Shown here one piece after another: positions 21,333 through 31,197 of a stretch of 33,328 bases of DNA. Made by a program: the position numbers and the translations under genes. Source of the DNA: a virus; IMG/VR virus record IMGVR_UViG_3300028571_000005, positions 1-33,328 of that record; one strand, written 5' to 3'. The notes under the pieces were generated by a model. That model ran no database searches and was not told where the DNA came from. It was given only the letters and a program-made list of their open reading frames with translations. Position 1 is the stretch's first letter; the number at the start of each line of letters is the position of its first letter.

Positions 21333-22874
21333 ATGGACCTCTTCCAGTCGCAGTCGGACTCCCTCGTCGCCGCCATCCGTGCCGCAGCCTCGCAATCCGT
21401 CGAGGCCCAGGCCGCCGACGCGTGGGTGCGCATCCCGCTCAAGGCGGTGCTCAAGGCCGAGCAGGAGCGCCGCCCGCCCGGGCACATGGCCGACTCCCGA
21501 GCGTTCGCCCAGCGGTACCTGGGGAATCAGGGCGACCTCATCCGAGCGGCGTTGGCGTCGCGGTATCCGCTGTCGGCCGCACGAATGCCCATCGCCCCGC
21601 TGCCCTACATCCGGCAGTGGGCCCGCGCCGACTCTGGCTGCTACCAGAACGAGGCCACCCGCTCCCTCGTCGCCAAGTCCACCCGCGACCCGCTCCCGCC
21701 TGCAGACCCGCGAAACCTGATGTTCACCCATGGGCTCGAGGGCGCCCGGGTGTCTGAGGTCTGCCCCGAGTGCGAGCGCCGCGCCCGCAGCGGGGTGAAA
21801 TCGACGGCGACACACACGACGTGGATGCCAGCCATTGGCAACGACGACGGGCGCGCCATCGTCCAGCACTACTGGCCCCATGATGTCCTGGCTCTCTCAC
21901 ACCCCTCGTACCCCACCGAGGAGGAGGCGTTGATTTTCGTCGCCCTCCGCCAGGCCGACGGGGGTTGGCTCGGGTACCGACGGTTGTTCACCGAGGTGGA
22001 TGGGGTCGTTGATACCTGGGGCCCATGGGAGGTCGGGACGTGGGTCGAGGGGCAGGAGGAACGCGCACGGTGGGGTGAGTACGAGGGCAAACTTCTGCCC
22101 GTTGTCATCCTGCGGCTGGAGCCTGGCGACGGGGGTGTGTGGCCCGCGGCTGAGCGGGATAGCTACCTCGTCAGCGACCAGCTCAACACCTCCCGCTCCA
22201 ACATGGAGCACGTCACCGACCTCCAGGGACACAGCAATTTCGTCGTGTCGAGCGACACCGCCGACGAAGATGACCTTGGGGTTGCGCCTGACTCGCTCGT
22301 CAAACTTCGCACCGGGGACTCGGCCAACTGGGCGTCACCCACCCCGGAGCTTGAGCAAATGCGCGAGGGCATCGAGGAGAAGCAGCGCGCGGTCGCCGTC
22401 TCCCGGGGGAACGATGCCGGGGCCTACAGCGCCACCCCGGGGCCAGCCGAGAGCGGAATTGCGCGCGTCGTGGCCAAGTTCCCGCACGAACTCGCCCTCC
22501 GCGAATCCCGCGAGGCCGTGCGCCGGTTCGACGAGCGCCTCTGCCGCGTTGTCGTGGACGTGCTTGACAACTGGGGTGATGGGTCGTTCGGCGTCGACGT
22601 CGTCCCCCGCACCGTCCTCGCCCCGTCGGTGGTGTTCGAGGACCCCACTGCCAAACAGCAGCGGGCGGCTCTCAATCTCGACCTCGGGGCCATCAGTGGC
22701 GCCCAGTACGCCGTGGAGATTGGCCTGTACCCGTCGACGGAGAAGGCGGCTGAAGCGGGCTACCCGGTGCTGGCGGGGATGCAGGCTCCGGCGGCCGTTG
22801 CCACGTCGGTGTCGGCGTCGCTGCCGGCGCCTGTCGACACTGCGCCGGTGGTGACCGATGCCGCAGGGGAGTGA
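21333..22874 (+). CDS. Portal protein
   Basis: A 513-residue protein directly after the large terminase, the normal place and size for the dodecameric portal that forms the DNA entry vertex. The central and C-terminal parts fit the fold expectation: mixed alpha/beta crown and wing, with a helical region around SDQLNTSRSNMEHVTDLQG (~285-303) and EQMREGIEEKQRAVAVSRG, a probable stem and tunnel-loop area. A Cys pair EVCPECERR (~146-154) is an oddity. I chose ATG 21333 over GTG 21324, which overlaps the -10. Identification rests on gene order plus these helices. Confidence 0.82.
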   Translation: MDLFQSQSDSLVAAIRAAASQSVEAQAADAWVRIPLKAVLKAEQERRPPGHMADSRAFAQRYLGNQGDLIRAALASRYPLSAARMPIAPLPYIRQWARADSGCYQNEATRSLVAKSTRDPLPPADPRNLMFTHGLEGARVSEVCPECERRARSGVKSTATHTTWMPAIGNDDGRAIVQHYWPHDVLALSHPSYPTEEEALIFVALRQADGGWLGYRRLFTEVDGVVDTWGPWEVGTWVEGQEERARWGEYEGKLLPVVILRLEPGDGGVWPAAERDSYLVSDQLNTSRSNMEHVTDLQGHSNFVVSSDTADEDDLGVAPDSLVKLRTGDSANWASPTPELEQMREGIEEKQRAVAVSRGNDAGAYSATPGPAESGIARVVAKFPHELALRESREAVRRFDERLCRVVVDVLDNWGDGSFGVDVVPRTVLAPSVVFEDPTAKQQRAALNLDLGAISGAQYAVEIGLYPSTEKAAEAGYPVLAGMQAPAAVATSVSASLPAPVDTAPVVTDAAGE

Positions 22875-23619
22875 GGCCGCTGATGCCGTCGCCAAGCGCC
22901 TGGGTGACATCCTGGGCGCCGCCGAGGCCGAGGTGCGCCGGTTGCTGCTGCGGATGCAGACGGCGCCAGGGGAATCGACCCTGGCGCGCGCACAGAACAA
23001 CCTCATCGTCGCCGGGCAGGTCCGCCGCCGCATCGAGGCCCTGGGCGCCATCGTGATGAACGAGGGGGCGAAGGCGAGCGCGACGGCAGCCCTTGGCGAG
23101 GGGCAGCGCCTGGGTGTCACCCTCGACCCACAGACGGCCCGCCTTCTCGACGCCATCACCGAGGACCGGCTCGCTGAAATCTCCAAGACGTGGGGCCTCG
23201 CCGCCGACGAGGTTGCGCGCGCGGCCCGAGTGGCGACGACGACGGGCGGGGACCTCTCGCGCCTCATCGACGATGTCCAGGCGAAACTGGGTGGGGCCCG
23301 GGCAGCCTCGTTGTCGGCCGTCGACTCCATGACAATGGCAGCCGGGCGTCAAATCACCATCCTCGACGCCGAGGCCAGCGGGGCTGACATCGTCTACGGG
23401 TACGGGGGGCCAGTCGACGCCATCACCCGCCTGTTTTGCCGCGAGCACCATTCCCGCCTGACCTCGCAGGTCTATACCAGGCAAGCGCTCGACCGCCTCA
23501 GCAACCCTGGGCAGCCCACCCCGGTGTCGGTCTACCTGGGCGGGTACAACTGCCGCCACAACCTGCAGCCGATGACGAGGGCGATGGCGAAAGAGAAGGG
23601 GTACCGGGTGGTCGAGTGA
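22858..23619 (+). CDS. MuF-like head morphogenesis protein
   Basis: A 253-residue protein overlapping the portal end by 17 bp. The long N-terminal part is helical. The C-terminal ~65 residues have the MuF/SPP1 gp7-type pattern: AITRLFCREHHSRL (Cys194, His197) … TPVSVYLGGYNCRHNLQPM (Cys232, His234), the Cys/His set typical of this fold. MuF-type proteins are minor head components that sit near the portal and may be ejected with DNA. Position after the portal agrees. Confidence 0.8.
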   Translation: MPQGSEAADAVAKRLGDILGAAEAEVRRLLLRMQTAPGESTLARAQNNLIVAGQVRRRIEALGAIVMNEGAKASATAALGEGQRLGVTLDPQTARLLDAITEDRLAEISKTWGLAADEVARAARVATTTGGDLSRLIDDVQAKLGGARAASLSAVDSMTMAAGRQITILDAEASGADIVYGYGGPVDAITRLFCREHHSRLTSQVYTRQALDRLSNPGQPTPVSVYLGGYNCRHNLQPMTRAMAKEKGYRVVE

Positions 23620-24107
23620 GCATCACGAAATCGCCACCACCACAACCTCCGCGCGTTGACGTCCGCAAGGTCGCCGAACTGGTGGCGTCCCTCGTCATCG
23701 GGCACATCCGCGAGCGCTGCGAACAAGGCCTCGACATCGACGGGAAGGCGTTCCTTGGGTACGACGACGACTACGCCGACACCCGCACCGCCCTGGGCCG
23801 CAACACCCGCCCCGTTGACCTGCTGATGACCGGCGGGCTGATGGGTGCGGTGCAGGTCGTCGAGCGCACCGACGACGTCGTGACCATCGGGATTGGCACC
23901 GGCACATCACCGCAGCGGCGCGCCCCGACGAAAGGTAACCGCCGGAAACGGTCGGGAGAGAAGCGCGGCCCGCCCCACAACCTCCTCGGGAAATGGCATC
24001 AGGATGGCGCCGGAAATAACAAGCGCCGCCGGTGGTTCGGGGTGTCGAAGAAGGGTGACGCCGAAGTCAAGCGAGAGGCGTCACGTCGCAAGCCGCCGCT
24101 TATGTAA
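23616..24107 (+). CDS. Virion morphogenesis-like protein
   Basis: A 163-residue basic protein starting at GTG 23616 (GTGA overlap). The pattern DIDGKAFLGYDDDYA … NTRPVDLLMTGGLMGAVQVV … PPHNLLGKWHQDG … RRWFGVS resembles phage virion morphogenesis/neck proteins in which a short beta core is followed by a basic, partly disordered tail. A head completion or connector role is suggested by position between the MuF-like protein and the scaffold candidate. Family assignment is moderate. Confidence 0.55.
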   Translation: MSITKSPPPQPPRVDVRKVAELVASLVIGHIRERCEQGLDIDGKAFLGYDDDYADTRTALGRNTRPVDLLMTGGLMGAVQVVERTDDVVTIGIGTGTSPQRRAPTKGNRRKRSGEKRGPPHNLLGKWHQDGAGNNKRRRWFGVSKKGDAEVKREASRRKPPLM

Positions 24108-24124
24108 GCGCATCACAGCGCCGT

Positions 24125-24154
24125 TTGACAGTGAGCTATGTAGGTGGTTAACGT
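24125..24154 (+). promoter_or_regulatory. Candidate late promoter P6 (TTGACA-18-TAACGT), leaderless type
   Basis: TTGACA (24125-24130), an 18-nt spacer and TAACGT (24149-24154, TAnnnT), then exactly seven bases to ATG 24162. No Shine-Dalgarno sequence. It would start the scaffold and capsid transcripts. TGTAGGTG in the spacer resembles the TGTAGTG words around P3. Confidence 0.6.
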
Positions 24155-24161
24155 GTTGCAT

Positions 24162-24353
24162 ATGGACGACACCGAAACCTCCCCAGCTGTCACCGCCGTC
24201 ATCGAAGACGCCGCCGCCGTCGTTGCCGCCGTCGCCGAAGTCGACCCCGACCTCGCCGATGCCGTCGCGTCCGTCATCGAGGAGGCGCTGGCCATCGGTG
24301 GCGCGTCGGAGCCTCCCGCTGACCCCGCTGCTGATGCGTCGGTGACAGCGTGA
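24162..24353 (+). CDS. Small acidic protein before the scaffold candidate
   Basis: A 63-residue acidic, Ala/Val-rich protein (DAAAVVAAVAEVDPDLADAV), likely one or two helices. ATG 24162 fits promoter P6; the upstream GTG at 24144 would be inside it. It overlaps the next gene by GTGA. Possibly an assembly factor; no family recognised. Confidence 0.55.
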   Translation: MDDTETSPAVTAVIEDAAAVVAAVAEVDPDLADAVASVIEEALAIGGASEPPADPAADASVTA

Positions 24354-24958
24354 GCGGTGCTGTCCCTGCCATCGTCCCCGCTGCTGATGCGGTTGCTGGT
24401 GCAGCGCCTGCTGGTGCTGCTCCTGTCGTTGCTCCTGCGCCCTCGAAGGCCGCGAGCGCCCTCGCGTCGTTTCGGGCCAAGCGCGCGAGCGTGGCTGCTC
24501 CTGCTCCTGGTGCTCCTGCCCCGGCTGCTGACGGCGCACCCGTCGTCGCCCAGGTTGCGGCGGCACCCACCATCCCCGCCGACGTCGCCGACGGTGCCAA
24601 GCGCTGGGCCGCCCACGTCAAGGCCGAGGCCGCGCGCATCACCGCCGCCGCCGAGGGTCTGAGCGACGAGGACAAAGCCCTGCTCGCTGGCGTCGACGAC
24701 GTCGCGCTGAAGGCTCGCATCCTCGACCGCCTCAAGGCTGGTGCCCCTGCGGTCGCGCCGGCGACGAAGGCCGCGCCTCGTCCTGCCGGCGGCCCTCCCG
24801 CTGCCAGTTCGGTCGACTTCGCGGCGGCCATCAAGGACCCCCGCGCCATGGCTGAGGCCAAAGCGAAGGACCCCAAGGGGTTCGCCGATTTCTTTTCCTC
24901 CGCGCTGAAGAGCGCGGGGCGTAAGTCCACCCTCGACGGCGCTCCCAAGCGCACCTGA
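24350..24958 (+). CDS. Probable capsid scaffold protein
   Basis: A 202-residue protein starting at GTG 24350 and ending 30 bases before the major capsid gene. It is dominated by Ala, Pro, Val, Lys and Asp, with low-complexity N-terminal third (APAGAAPVVAPAPSKAAS), a helical middle (AKRWAAHVKAEAARITAAAEGL, residues ~83-104 in part) and a helical C-terminus DFFSSALKSAG ending in basic residues. These are typical of scaffolds: elongated, helical, with a basic tail that contacts capsid protein. No protease is visible. The function is inferred from composition and position. Confidence 0.65.
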   Translation: MSGAVPAIVPAADAVAGAAPAGAAPVVAPAPSKAASALASFRAKRASVAAPAPGAPAPAADGAPVVAQVAAAPTIPADVADGAKRWAAHVKAEAARITAAAEGLSDEDKALLAGVDDVALKARILDRLKAGAPAVAPATKAAPRPAGGPPAASSVDFAAAIKDPRAMAEAKAKDPKGFADFFSSALKSAGRKSTLDGAPKRT

Positions 24959-24988
24959 CGAGGGCGGCATCCCCACAAGGAGGCCCAC

Positions 24989-26002
24989 ATGGGTACCACG
25001 AACGTCGCTTCGGTCTCGTCCCACATCCTCACCGAGCTCATGGGCAACGCCCTGGCTCCTCTGTTCCGCCGGTATATGGCGCTGCGGCTGCTCAACCGCA
25101 GCAACATCGACGGCGACGGCGGCCTGAAGCGCAAGATTCCGACGCAGGAGGCCATCGCGGCCGCCTACGCCGACGTCGAAGGCGTCGAGCCTGGCACGCC
25201 CGCCGAGCTGACCTACGGGACGGCCATCGAACTCACCCCCTCGGCGATGGTGCAGTTCGTCCGTCTGACCATGAAGGCCATCCGGCGCATCATGCCCGGC
25301 GCGACCCGGGAGAGCGTCATCGCCGCCGTGGCGAGCGGCAACCCCGAGTCCCTGGCCCTCATCGCGCACGCGGTGCAGCTCTCCCTCGACGCGCACTTCC
25401 GCGCGGCCGAGGTTGAAGCGTTGTCAATGGCCAACGACTTCACCCGCACCAGCGGCACGACCAACACCGTGTTGAGCGCGGCCGCGATGCTCGACGCCGT
25501 CACGAAGTACCGCGCGGGCACCGTCACCGCGCTGGCGACGTCTGGCGCCCCCACGAACATGAACAGCGCGTTCGTGCTCGACGACATCGGGGTGGGGCAG
25601 CTCATCAACGTGCTCCAGACCGGCAGTGGCACCGGCCTCGCCGCCCTCTGGTCGAACCCCAGCATCGACGTGAAGCTCGGCGATGCGTCGGTCATCAGCC
25701 AGGAGGACGGGCTGCGCGGCTACTGGATGGGCATCCCCGTCCTCGCCTGCGACAGTGCGCTCCAGGCCCAGGACGCGACCGACCGATTCGGGATGCTCAT
25801 CGGCATCGGGACCAACGAAACCGCCGAGCCCGGCAGCGTGCGTGGCGCCGGCGAGTTCTGCGAGGGACACACGCCCTCGGTCGAGTTCGCTCGCCACATC
25901 GAGAACGACGTCATCAACGTCGTCTCCCGCTGGGAGTGGGCGGTCGCCAAGCACACCGACCTCCACGGGGTCGAGATGCAGTACAAGAAGACCTTGACCT
26001 GA
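24989..26002 (+). CDS. Major capsid protein (HK97-fold expected)
   Basis: A 337-residue protein with the strongest ribosome site in the genome, AAGGAGG, 7 bases before ATG, as expected for the most abundant product. It is soluble, mixed alpha/beta, and has a likely spine-helix segment at ~112-150 (REsvIAAVAS … AHAVQLSLDAHFRAAEVEAL) and a beta-rich C-terminal half with a domain-like loop SALQAQDATDRFGMLIGIGT. It follows the scaffold candidate and is followed at once by a terminator. HK97 fold is expected from order and size, not demonstrated. Confidence 0.82.
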   Translation: MGTTNVASVSSHILTELMGNALAPLFRRYMALRLLNRSNIDGDGGLKRKIPTQEAIAAAYADVEGVEPGTPAELTYGTAIELTPSAMVQFVRLTMKAIRRIMPGATRESVIAAVASGNPESLALIAHAVQLSLDAHFRAAEVEALSMANDFTRTSGTTNTVLSAAAMLDAVTKYRAGTVTALATSGAPTNMNSAFVLDDIGVGQLINVLQTGSGTGLAALWSNPSIDVKLGDASVISQEDGLRGYWMGIPVLACDSALQAQDATDRFGMLIGIGTNETAEPGSVRGAGEFCEGHTPSVEFARHIENDVINVVSRWEWAVAKHTDLHGVEMQYKKTLT

Positions 26003-26013
26003 GGTCACGGTCG

Positions 26014-26047
26014 ACGATGGCGCCAATCACGGCGCCGTCGTTTCTCT
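26014..26047 (+). terminator. Terminator or attenuator after the major capsid gene
   Basis: ACGATGGCGCC (26014-26024) pairs with GGCGCCGTCGT (26031-26041), eleven pairs with one G·T, around a 6-nt loop, followed by TTCTCT. Partial termination here would make capsid mRNA more abundant than the downstream connector and tail mRNA. Confidence 0.78.
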
Positions 26048-26061
26048 GAAGGACGACGACG

Positions 26062-26487
26062 ATGGAACGACCTGGACCCGGTGGCCGACTGCTCAAGATC
26101 ATGTGCGTGACCCGTGACGGGGTGCGTGAAAAGCGCGACCTCGGGTACGACCGCAACGGGGAGAAGACCTCGCAGCGCCAGGCCATCGAGCGACTGATGG
26201 AAGAAGTCGTCTTCATCAACGGGCAGAAAGTCGCCGCGTTCGCCCTCGCCGAGGCCCCCACCAAGGCGTGGCCGAACGACAAATTCGACTCGGGCGTCCT
26301 CTGTGGGCGCACCGGGAAATGGCAGCTCCCGTCAGAGGAGTGGCTGGGCATCCGCGCCAAGCAAATCCTCGCCCGCAACGCCGAGCACGAGGCCCAGGAG
26401 AACAAGGCGCGCTTGCTCGCTTCGCAGAACCTCGCCTCGCAGCTGGAGTCCCTCGCCGCGCGGTCTGGGAAAGCGAGCCGCCAATGA
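26062..26487 (+). CDS. Hypothetical head-region protein
   Basis: A 141-residue protein with a weak ribosome site (AAGGACG). N-terminal ~30 residues are basic; the middle is mixed; residues ~105-140 form a charged helix (ILARNAEHEAQENKARLLASQNLASQLESLAAR) that may be a coiled coil. Downstream of the capsid terminator, so probably a minor head or completion protein. No family recognised. Confidence 0.55.
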   Translation: MERPGPGGRLLKIMCVTRDGVREKRDLGYDRNGEKTSQRQAIERLMEEVVFINGQKVAAFALAEAPTKAWPNDKFDSGVLCGRTGKWQLPSEEWLGIRAKQILARNAEHEAQENKARLLASQNLASQLESLAARSGKASRQ

Positions 26488-26645
26488 GCGACAAGCCGAC
26501 CCCTCCCCCGGTGACCACCAAGGTCGTCGACGTCGTCGCCAGCGACATCAAGAAATCCAACCCTTCCATGTCCTCAGAGCAAGCCCGCTCCATCGCCATC
26601 GAAAGCGCCCGCCGGGTCGACCGGCAACAGCGCGAAAGGAAGTAG
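26484..26645 (+). CDS. Very small helical protein
   Basis: A 53-residue protein starting at ATG 26484 (ATGA overlap). Short Pro-rich start, then a charged amphipathic helix ending in RRVDRQQRERK. No family recognised. Tight overlap with the upstream gene and closeness to the next (4 bases) support it. Confidence 0.5.
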   Translation: MSDKPTPPPVTTKVVDVVASDIKKSNPSMSSEQARSIAIESARRVDRQQRERK

Positions 26646-26648
26646 CCC

Positions 26649-27131
26649 ATGCTGTCCGTTGCCCCCGCCCTTCGATTCGTTGCCGCCATCTCCGACGACA
26701 CCGGTGTTGCCGAGACGGTCACCACCGCCGGCACCCCAAACACTCTCGGGGACGCCCTGTTCCTCGAAATCCAGAACGACCTGGCGAGCGCTGCGGGCAC
26801 CCCCGGGTTCCTGTGGACGCCCGCCGACGGGACGCTCGACATCATTGGGCCGCTGATGGCCGGTCGCTACAAAGCGACCTTCACCCCCGCTCGCACCATC
26901 GGGACGAATGCGGGCGTCAAGATTTTCAAGATTGCCAAGAACAGCGTCGCCGTCGGGTTCCAGTCCCGCGACGTCAGCGCCGCCACCGCCGTCGAGACCT
27001 CGCAGGCCCCGGCCATCGCGTTCTTCAACGTCGTCGCCGGCGACGAAATCAAGGTGCTCGTCGACGTCGGGACCAACGGCCACGCCGTCACGGTTCGCGC
27101 CGGCGTGCTCGAAGTCGAGCGCATCAAATGA
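26649..27131 (+). CDS. Putative capsid decoration protein (jelly-roll-like)
   Basis: A 160-residue beta-rich protein with ribosome site GGAAG. The segments LMAGRYKATFTPARTIGTNA (~74-93) and FFNVVAGDEIKVLVDVGTN … VRAGVLEVERI (~127-159) look like the strands that build a TNF/C1q-type jelly roll, where a “G-Y … F” strand and a final “L … R” strand are conserved. Phages use such trimers as capsid decoration or head fibres. No signal peptide. The role is inferred from fold pattern and from position after the capsid. Confidence 0.5.
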   Translation: MLSVAPALRFVAAISDDTGVAETVTTAGTPNTLGDALFLEIQNDLASAAGTPGFLWTPADGTLDIIGPLMAGRYKATFTPARTIGTNAGVKIFKIAKNSVAVGFQSRDVSAATAVETSQAPAIAFFNVVAGDEIKVLVDVGTNGHAVTVRAGVLEVERIK

Positions 27132-28032
27132 GCGTGATTCTCCGGGGTCAGACGGCGAGCATCGTCAGCTATCCGCGTCTCCAGACGTCGGGGCTGCCGC
27201 TGTCTGCCCCGTCGACCCCGGAGTTTCGCTTCTCGACCGCCGCCACGCCCTGGGTCGACGAATCGTCGGCCTGGGCGACCGGCACAGTGGACACCCTCGC
27301 TGCCGTCGTCGCAGCCGCCGCCGAAGAAGGCGACACCGAAATCGACCTCACCACCACCACCGACGTCGTCGTCGGGAGGCGGTACCTCATCCGAGTCGCT
27401 GACGCTGTCCAGGTTGTCAGCGTCGTCCGCAAGGACACCGAGCGCATCTACCTCGGGGAGCCCCTTCGTCGCGACGTCAGCGACTCGGCCACGCTCACCG
27501 GGTGGGCCATCCTCGCCGCCCTCACCACGGGCAACACGGACATCGTCGGGCCTGCGGTCGTGCAATTCCGCTGCGTCATCGGCGGGGTCACGGTCTCGTG
27601 GACCGAAAGCGTCCGCATTGCCCGCCGGCTGCCGGTGGTGCCGCTCACCCCGGACGAGCTCGTCCGCGTCTACCCCGAAATCAAGTCCCTCCACGCTCGC
27701 CAAGATGAGACCCTTGAGGACCTCATCCTGTCCGCCTGGGACCACGTCGTGCTCCCCCGCGTCATGCGCAAGGGCCACTACCCCGAGGACATCGTCAACG
27801 CCGACGTGTTGCGTCCGCTCCTCGCTCTCGGGTGCCTTCTTCACGTCGTGCGCCAGTCCCGTGCCGTCGCCGCCGACTTCGTGGCCCGCACCGAGACGTC
27901 GTTCGACCGGCTGCTCGACAATACTGTCGCGTCGGTGCTCTGGCACACCGAGCCGCAGGACGTCGCCACCATCCCCCGCGAGCCGTCGACTGAGGCCCGC
28001 AACGCCGCCCGCTACCGCATGCTGAGGCGCTG

Positions 28033-28033
<1 letters not shown>
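27128..28033 (+). CDS. Head-tail connector-like protein with N-terminal beta domain
   Basis: A 301-residue protein starting with ATGA overlap. Residues ~1-165 are beta-rich (VVVGRRYLIRVADAVQVVSVVRK). Residues ~170-300 are helical and open with LTPDELVRVYPEIKSL followed by hydrophobic helices and an ARTETSFDRLL segment, which resembles gp6-type head-tail connector rings. The combination is unusual: a connector-like helical bundle appears joined to an extra beta domain. Position between head and tail genes agrees with a connector. Confidence 0.58.
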
Positions 28034-29639
<1,606 letters not shown>

Positions 29640-29643
<4 letters not shown>

Positions 29644-30212
29644 GCCACGTCGACCTCACCTCTGCAGACCTCGCCGCCGTCGTCGCTCGGGCAGCTCGGG
29701 ACCCTGGCATGTCGCCGGCCCCTGCATTGCTCGTGTCGCCCGAGGTCCTCGCCGTCCTCACGGTGGAGACCGTCGACGGCCACGCCTACCTCGGGGTCTG
29801 GCCTGTCGTGACCGACCTGAAGGCCAACCCGCCACCGCCGCCCCGGGCTGTCGACCAGCAGCCCCTCGCCGACGCCATCGACCAGCGCATCCTGGAGCTG
29901 CAGCAGGTCATCCGCTCCCACGTCGACGAGCACCTGCCGCCGTCGGAGCGGGAGGGCCTCGCTGCCCTGTTGCAGCGCTGCACGCTGATGCGTGGCATGG
30001 GCCTGCCCGTCGACGACGGTGCGCTCCTGGCGCTCCTGGCCTTCCTCGGGTGGGCTGAGAGCGCCCTGATGCTGGGTGCCGACGTCGCCGCCCGATGCCG
30101 CGCCTGCGCCACGCTGGCCGAGCTGCAGGCCGTGGCCGTCGACCTGGGCGTGCTGGGTGATCCCCCGATCGTGAGCGCGGGTGAGATTGCCGTCGCCCTG
30201 CGGGGTCCCTGA
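29640..30212 (+). CDS. Hypothetical protein after the fibre gene, possible assembly factor
   Basis: A 190-residue protein starting with ATGA overlap. N-terminal half mixed, with a Pro run (ANPPPPPRA, ~62-70) leading to a helical C-terminal half (QRILELQQVIRSHVDEHL; LALLAFLGWAESALMLGADVAARCRA). The tight coupling to the fibre gene makes a fibre-assembly chaperone a reasonable but unproven idea. No family recognised. Confidence 0.5.
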
Positions 30213-30424
30213 TGTGGGGCGAGAGCGCATGGGGTGAGGCACCGTGGGGCTCCATCGTCGTCGAGGCCGCGGCGGCTGTCCCGCTCACCGGCCCCATCGT
30301 CGGGCACATGGCCTGCGTCGTCCCCACCCCCGGTGCCCTCTCGTGCTCCGTCCCGGCGACTGCTACGCTCGATTGCGTCGTCGTCGATGCCTGGGCATTC
30401 CCGCCCGTCTGTTTCACGAGGTGA
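30212..30424 (+). CDS. Small Trp-rich-start virion protein candidate
   Basis: A 70-residue protein starting at ATG 30212 (TGATG overlap). It opens with WGESAWGEAPWGS, a repeated W-G-E/S pattern I know from short proteins in phage structural operons, then a hydrophobic stretch. No family name can be given. It is tightly linked to both neighbours. Confidence 0.5.
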   Translation: MWGESAWGEAPWGSIVVEAAAAVPLTGPIVGHMACVVPTPGALSCSVPATATLDCVVVDAWAFPPVCFTR

Positions 30425-30427
30425 CCT

Positions 30428-30748
30428 GTGGCTGACATTCGCCTGAAGCGCGGGCAGACCGGGTCCGCCACCTTCGCCATCCTCGACGCCGATGACCTCG
30501 CGTTCAACCTCACCGGGTTCACGGTGACGCTCTGCATCGCGACCAAGCAGCGGTTTGAACGCGTCGCCACCATCGACATCCCCGCATCGCTGGGCATCGG
30601 GGCGTTCGCCTTCACCACCGCCGACTACGACAAGTTGCGCCCCGGGGAATACACGTTCGAGGTATGGGCCGTCGATGCCGCCGACTCCCTCCCCGTGTTC
30701 TCGGGCACCCTTGAGGTCGTCGACGTGCCTCAGTTGGCGGCCGCATGA
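30428..30748 (+). CDS. Small beta-sandwich protein, baseplate-upper N-domain-like
   Basis: A 106-residue protein from GTG 30428, with GAGGTG upstream. The pattern IRLKRGQTGSATFAILDADD … LTGFTVTLCIATK … FAFTTADYDKLRPGEYTFEVW (~4-80) matches the N-terminal domain of BppU-type baseplate proteins, an Ig-like sandwich (“G-T … F-x-L-x-D … L-T-G … V … L … P-G-x-Y … F-E-V”). As a single domain it probably decorates the virion or attaches another structure. Confidence 0.6.
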   Translation: MADIRLKRGQTGSATFAILDADDLAFNLTGFTVTLCIATKQRFERVATIDIPASLGIGAFAFTTADYDKLRPGEYTFEVWAVDAADSLPVFSGTLEVVDVPQLAAA

Positions 30749-31197
30749 CGCTCTCCACGGTCAAAACCCAGCTCACCCGCATCATCGAGGGCGCCACCCC
30801 GACGACGAAGGCGCGCGGGCTCCCTCCCGAGTTCAAGCGCGTCACCACATCTGCTGACCCGCTCGACGGGCGACGCTTCTTCTTCCGTCTCGACGGGATG
30901 ATAATCGTCGGACCCCACATTGACGTCGATGGTGGGTTCACGCGCGCGGTTGACGCCCTGGTGCTCGTCATCTGCTACCCCGAAGACCTCGGGGGCGACG
31001 AGGTCGACGACCACGTCCACGCCGATTACCTCGTCGTCGTCGCCGCTCTGCTCGACCAGACCGGCTGGCGGCCCGAGAAGAGCGGAATCGTCAACGTCCT
31101 CGCCGAATCAGGCACCCGCCTCGCCGCGTCGACAATCGAGCGTGAGCCGGGCATCATCCGCCTGACGATTCCCCTCACCGTGGAGCACATGACATGA
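30745..31197 (+). CDS. Probable tail terminator protein
   Basis: A 150-residue protein starting with ATGA overlap, directly before the tail tube gene, the usual position for the tail terminator that caps the tube and joins it to the head. N-terminal helix (LSTVKTQLTRIIEGA), then alternating strands and the segment HADYLVVVAALLDQTGW. Size is right. Assignment rests on order and length. Confidence 0.62.
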   Translation: MTLSTVKTQLTRIIEGATPTTKARGLPPEFKRVTTSADPLDGRRFFFRLDGMIIVGPHIDVDGGFTRAVDALVLVICYPEDLGGDEVDDHVHADYLVVVAALLDQTGWRPEKSGIVNVLAESGTRLAASTIEREPGIIRLTIPLTVEHMT

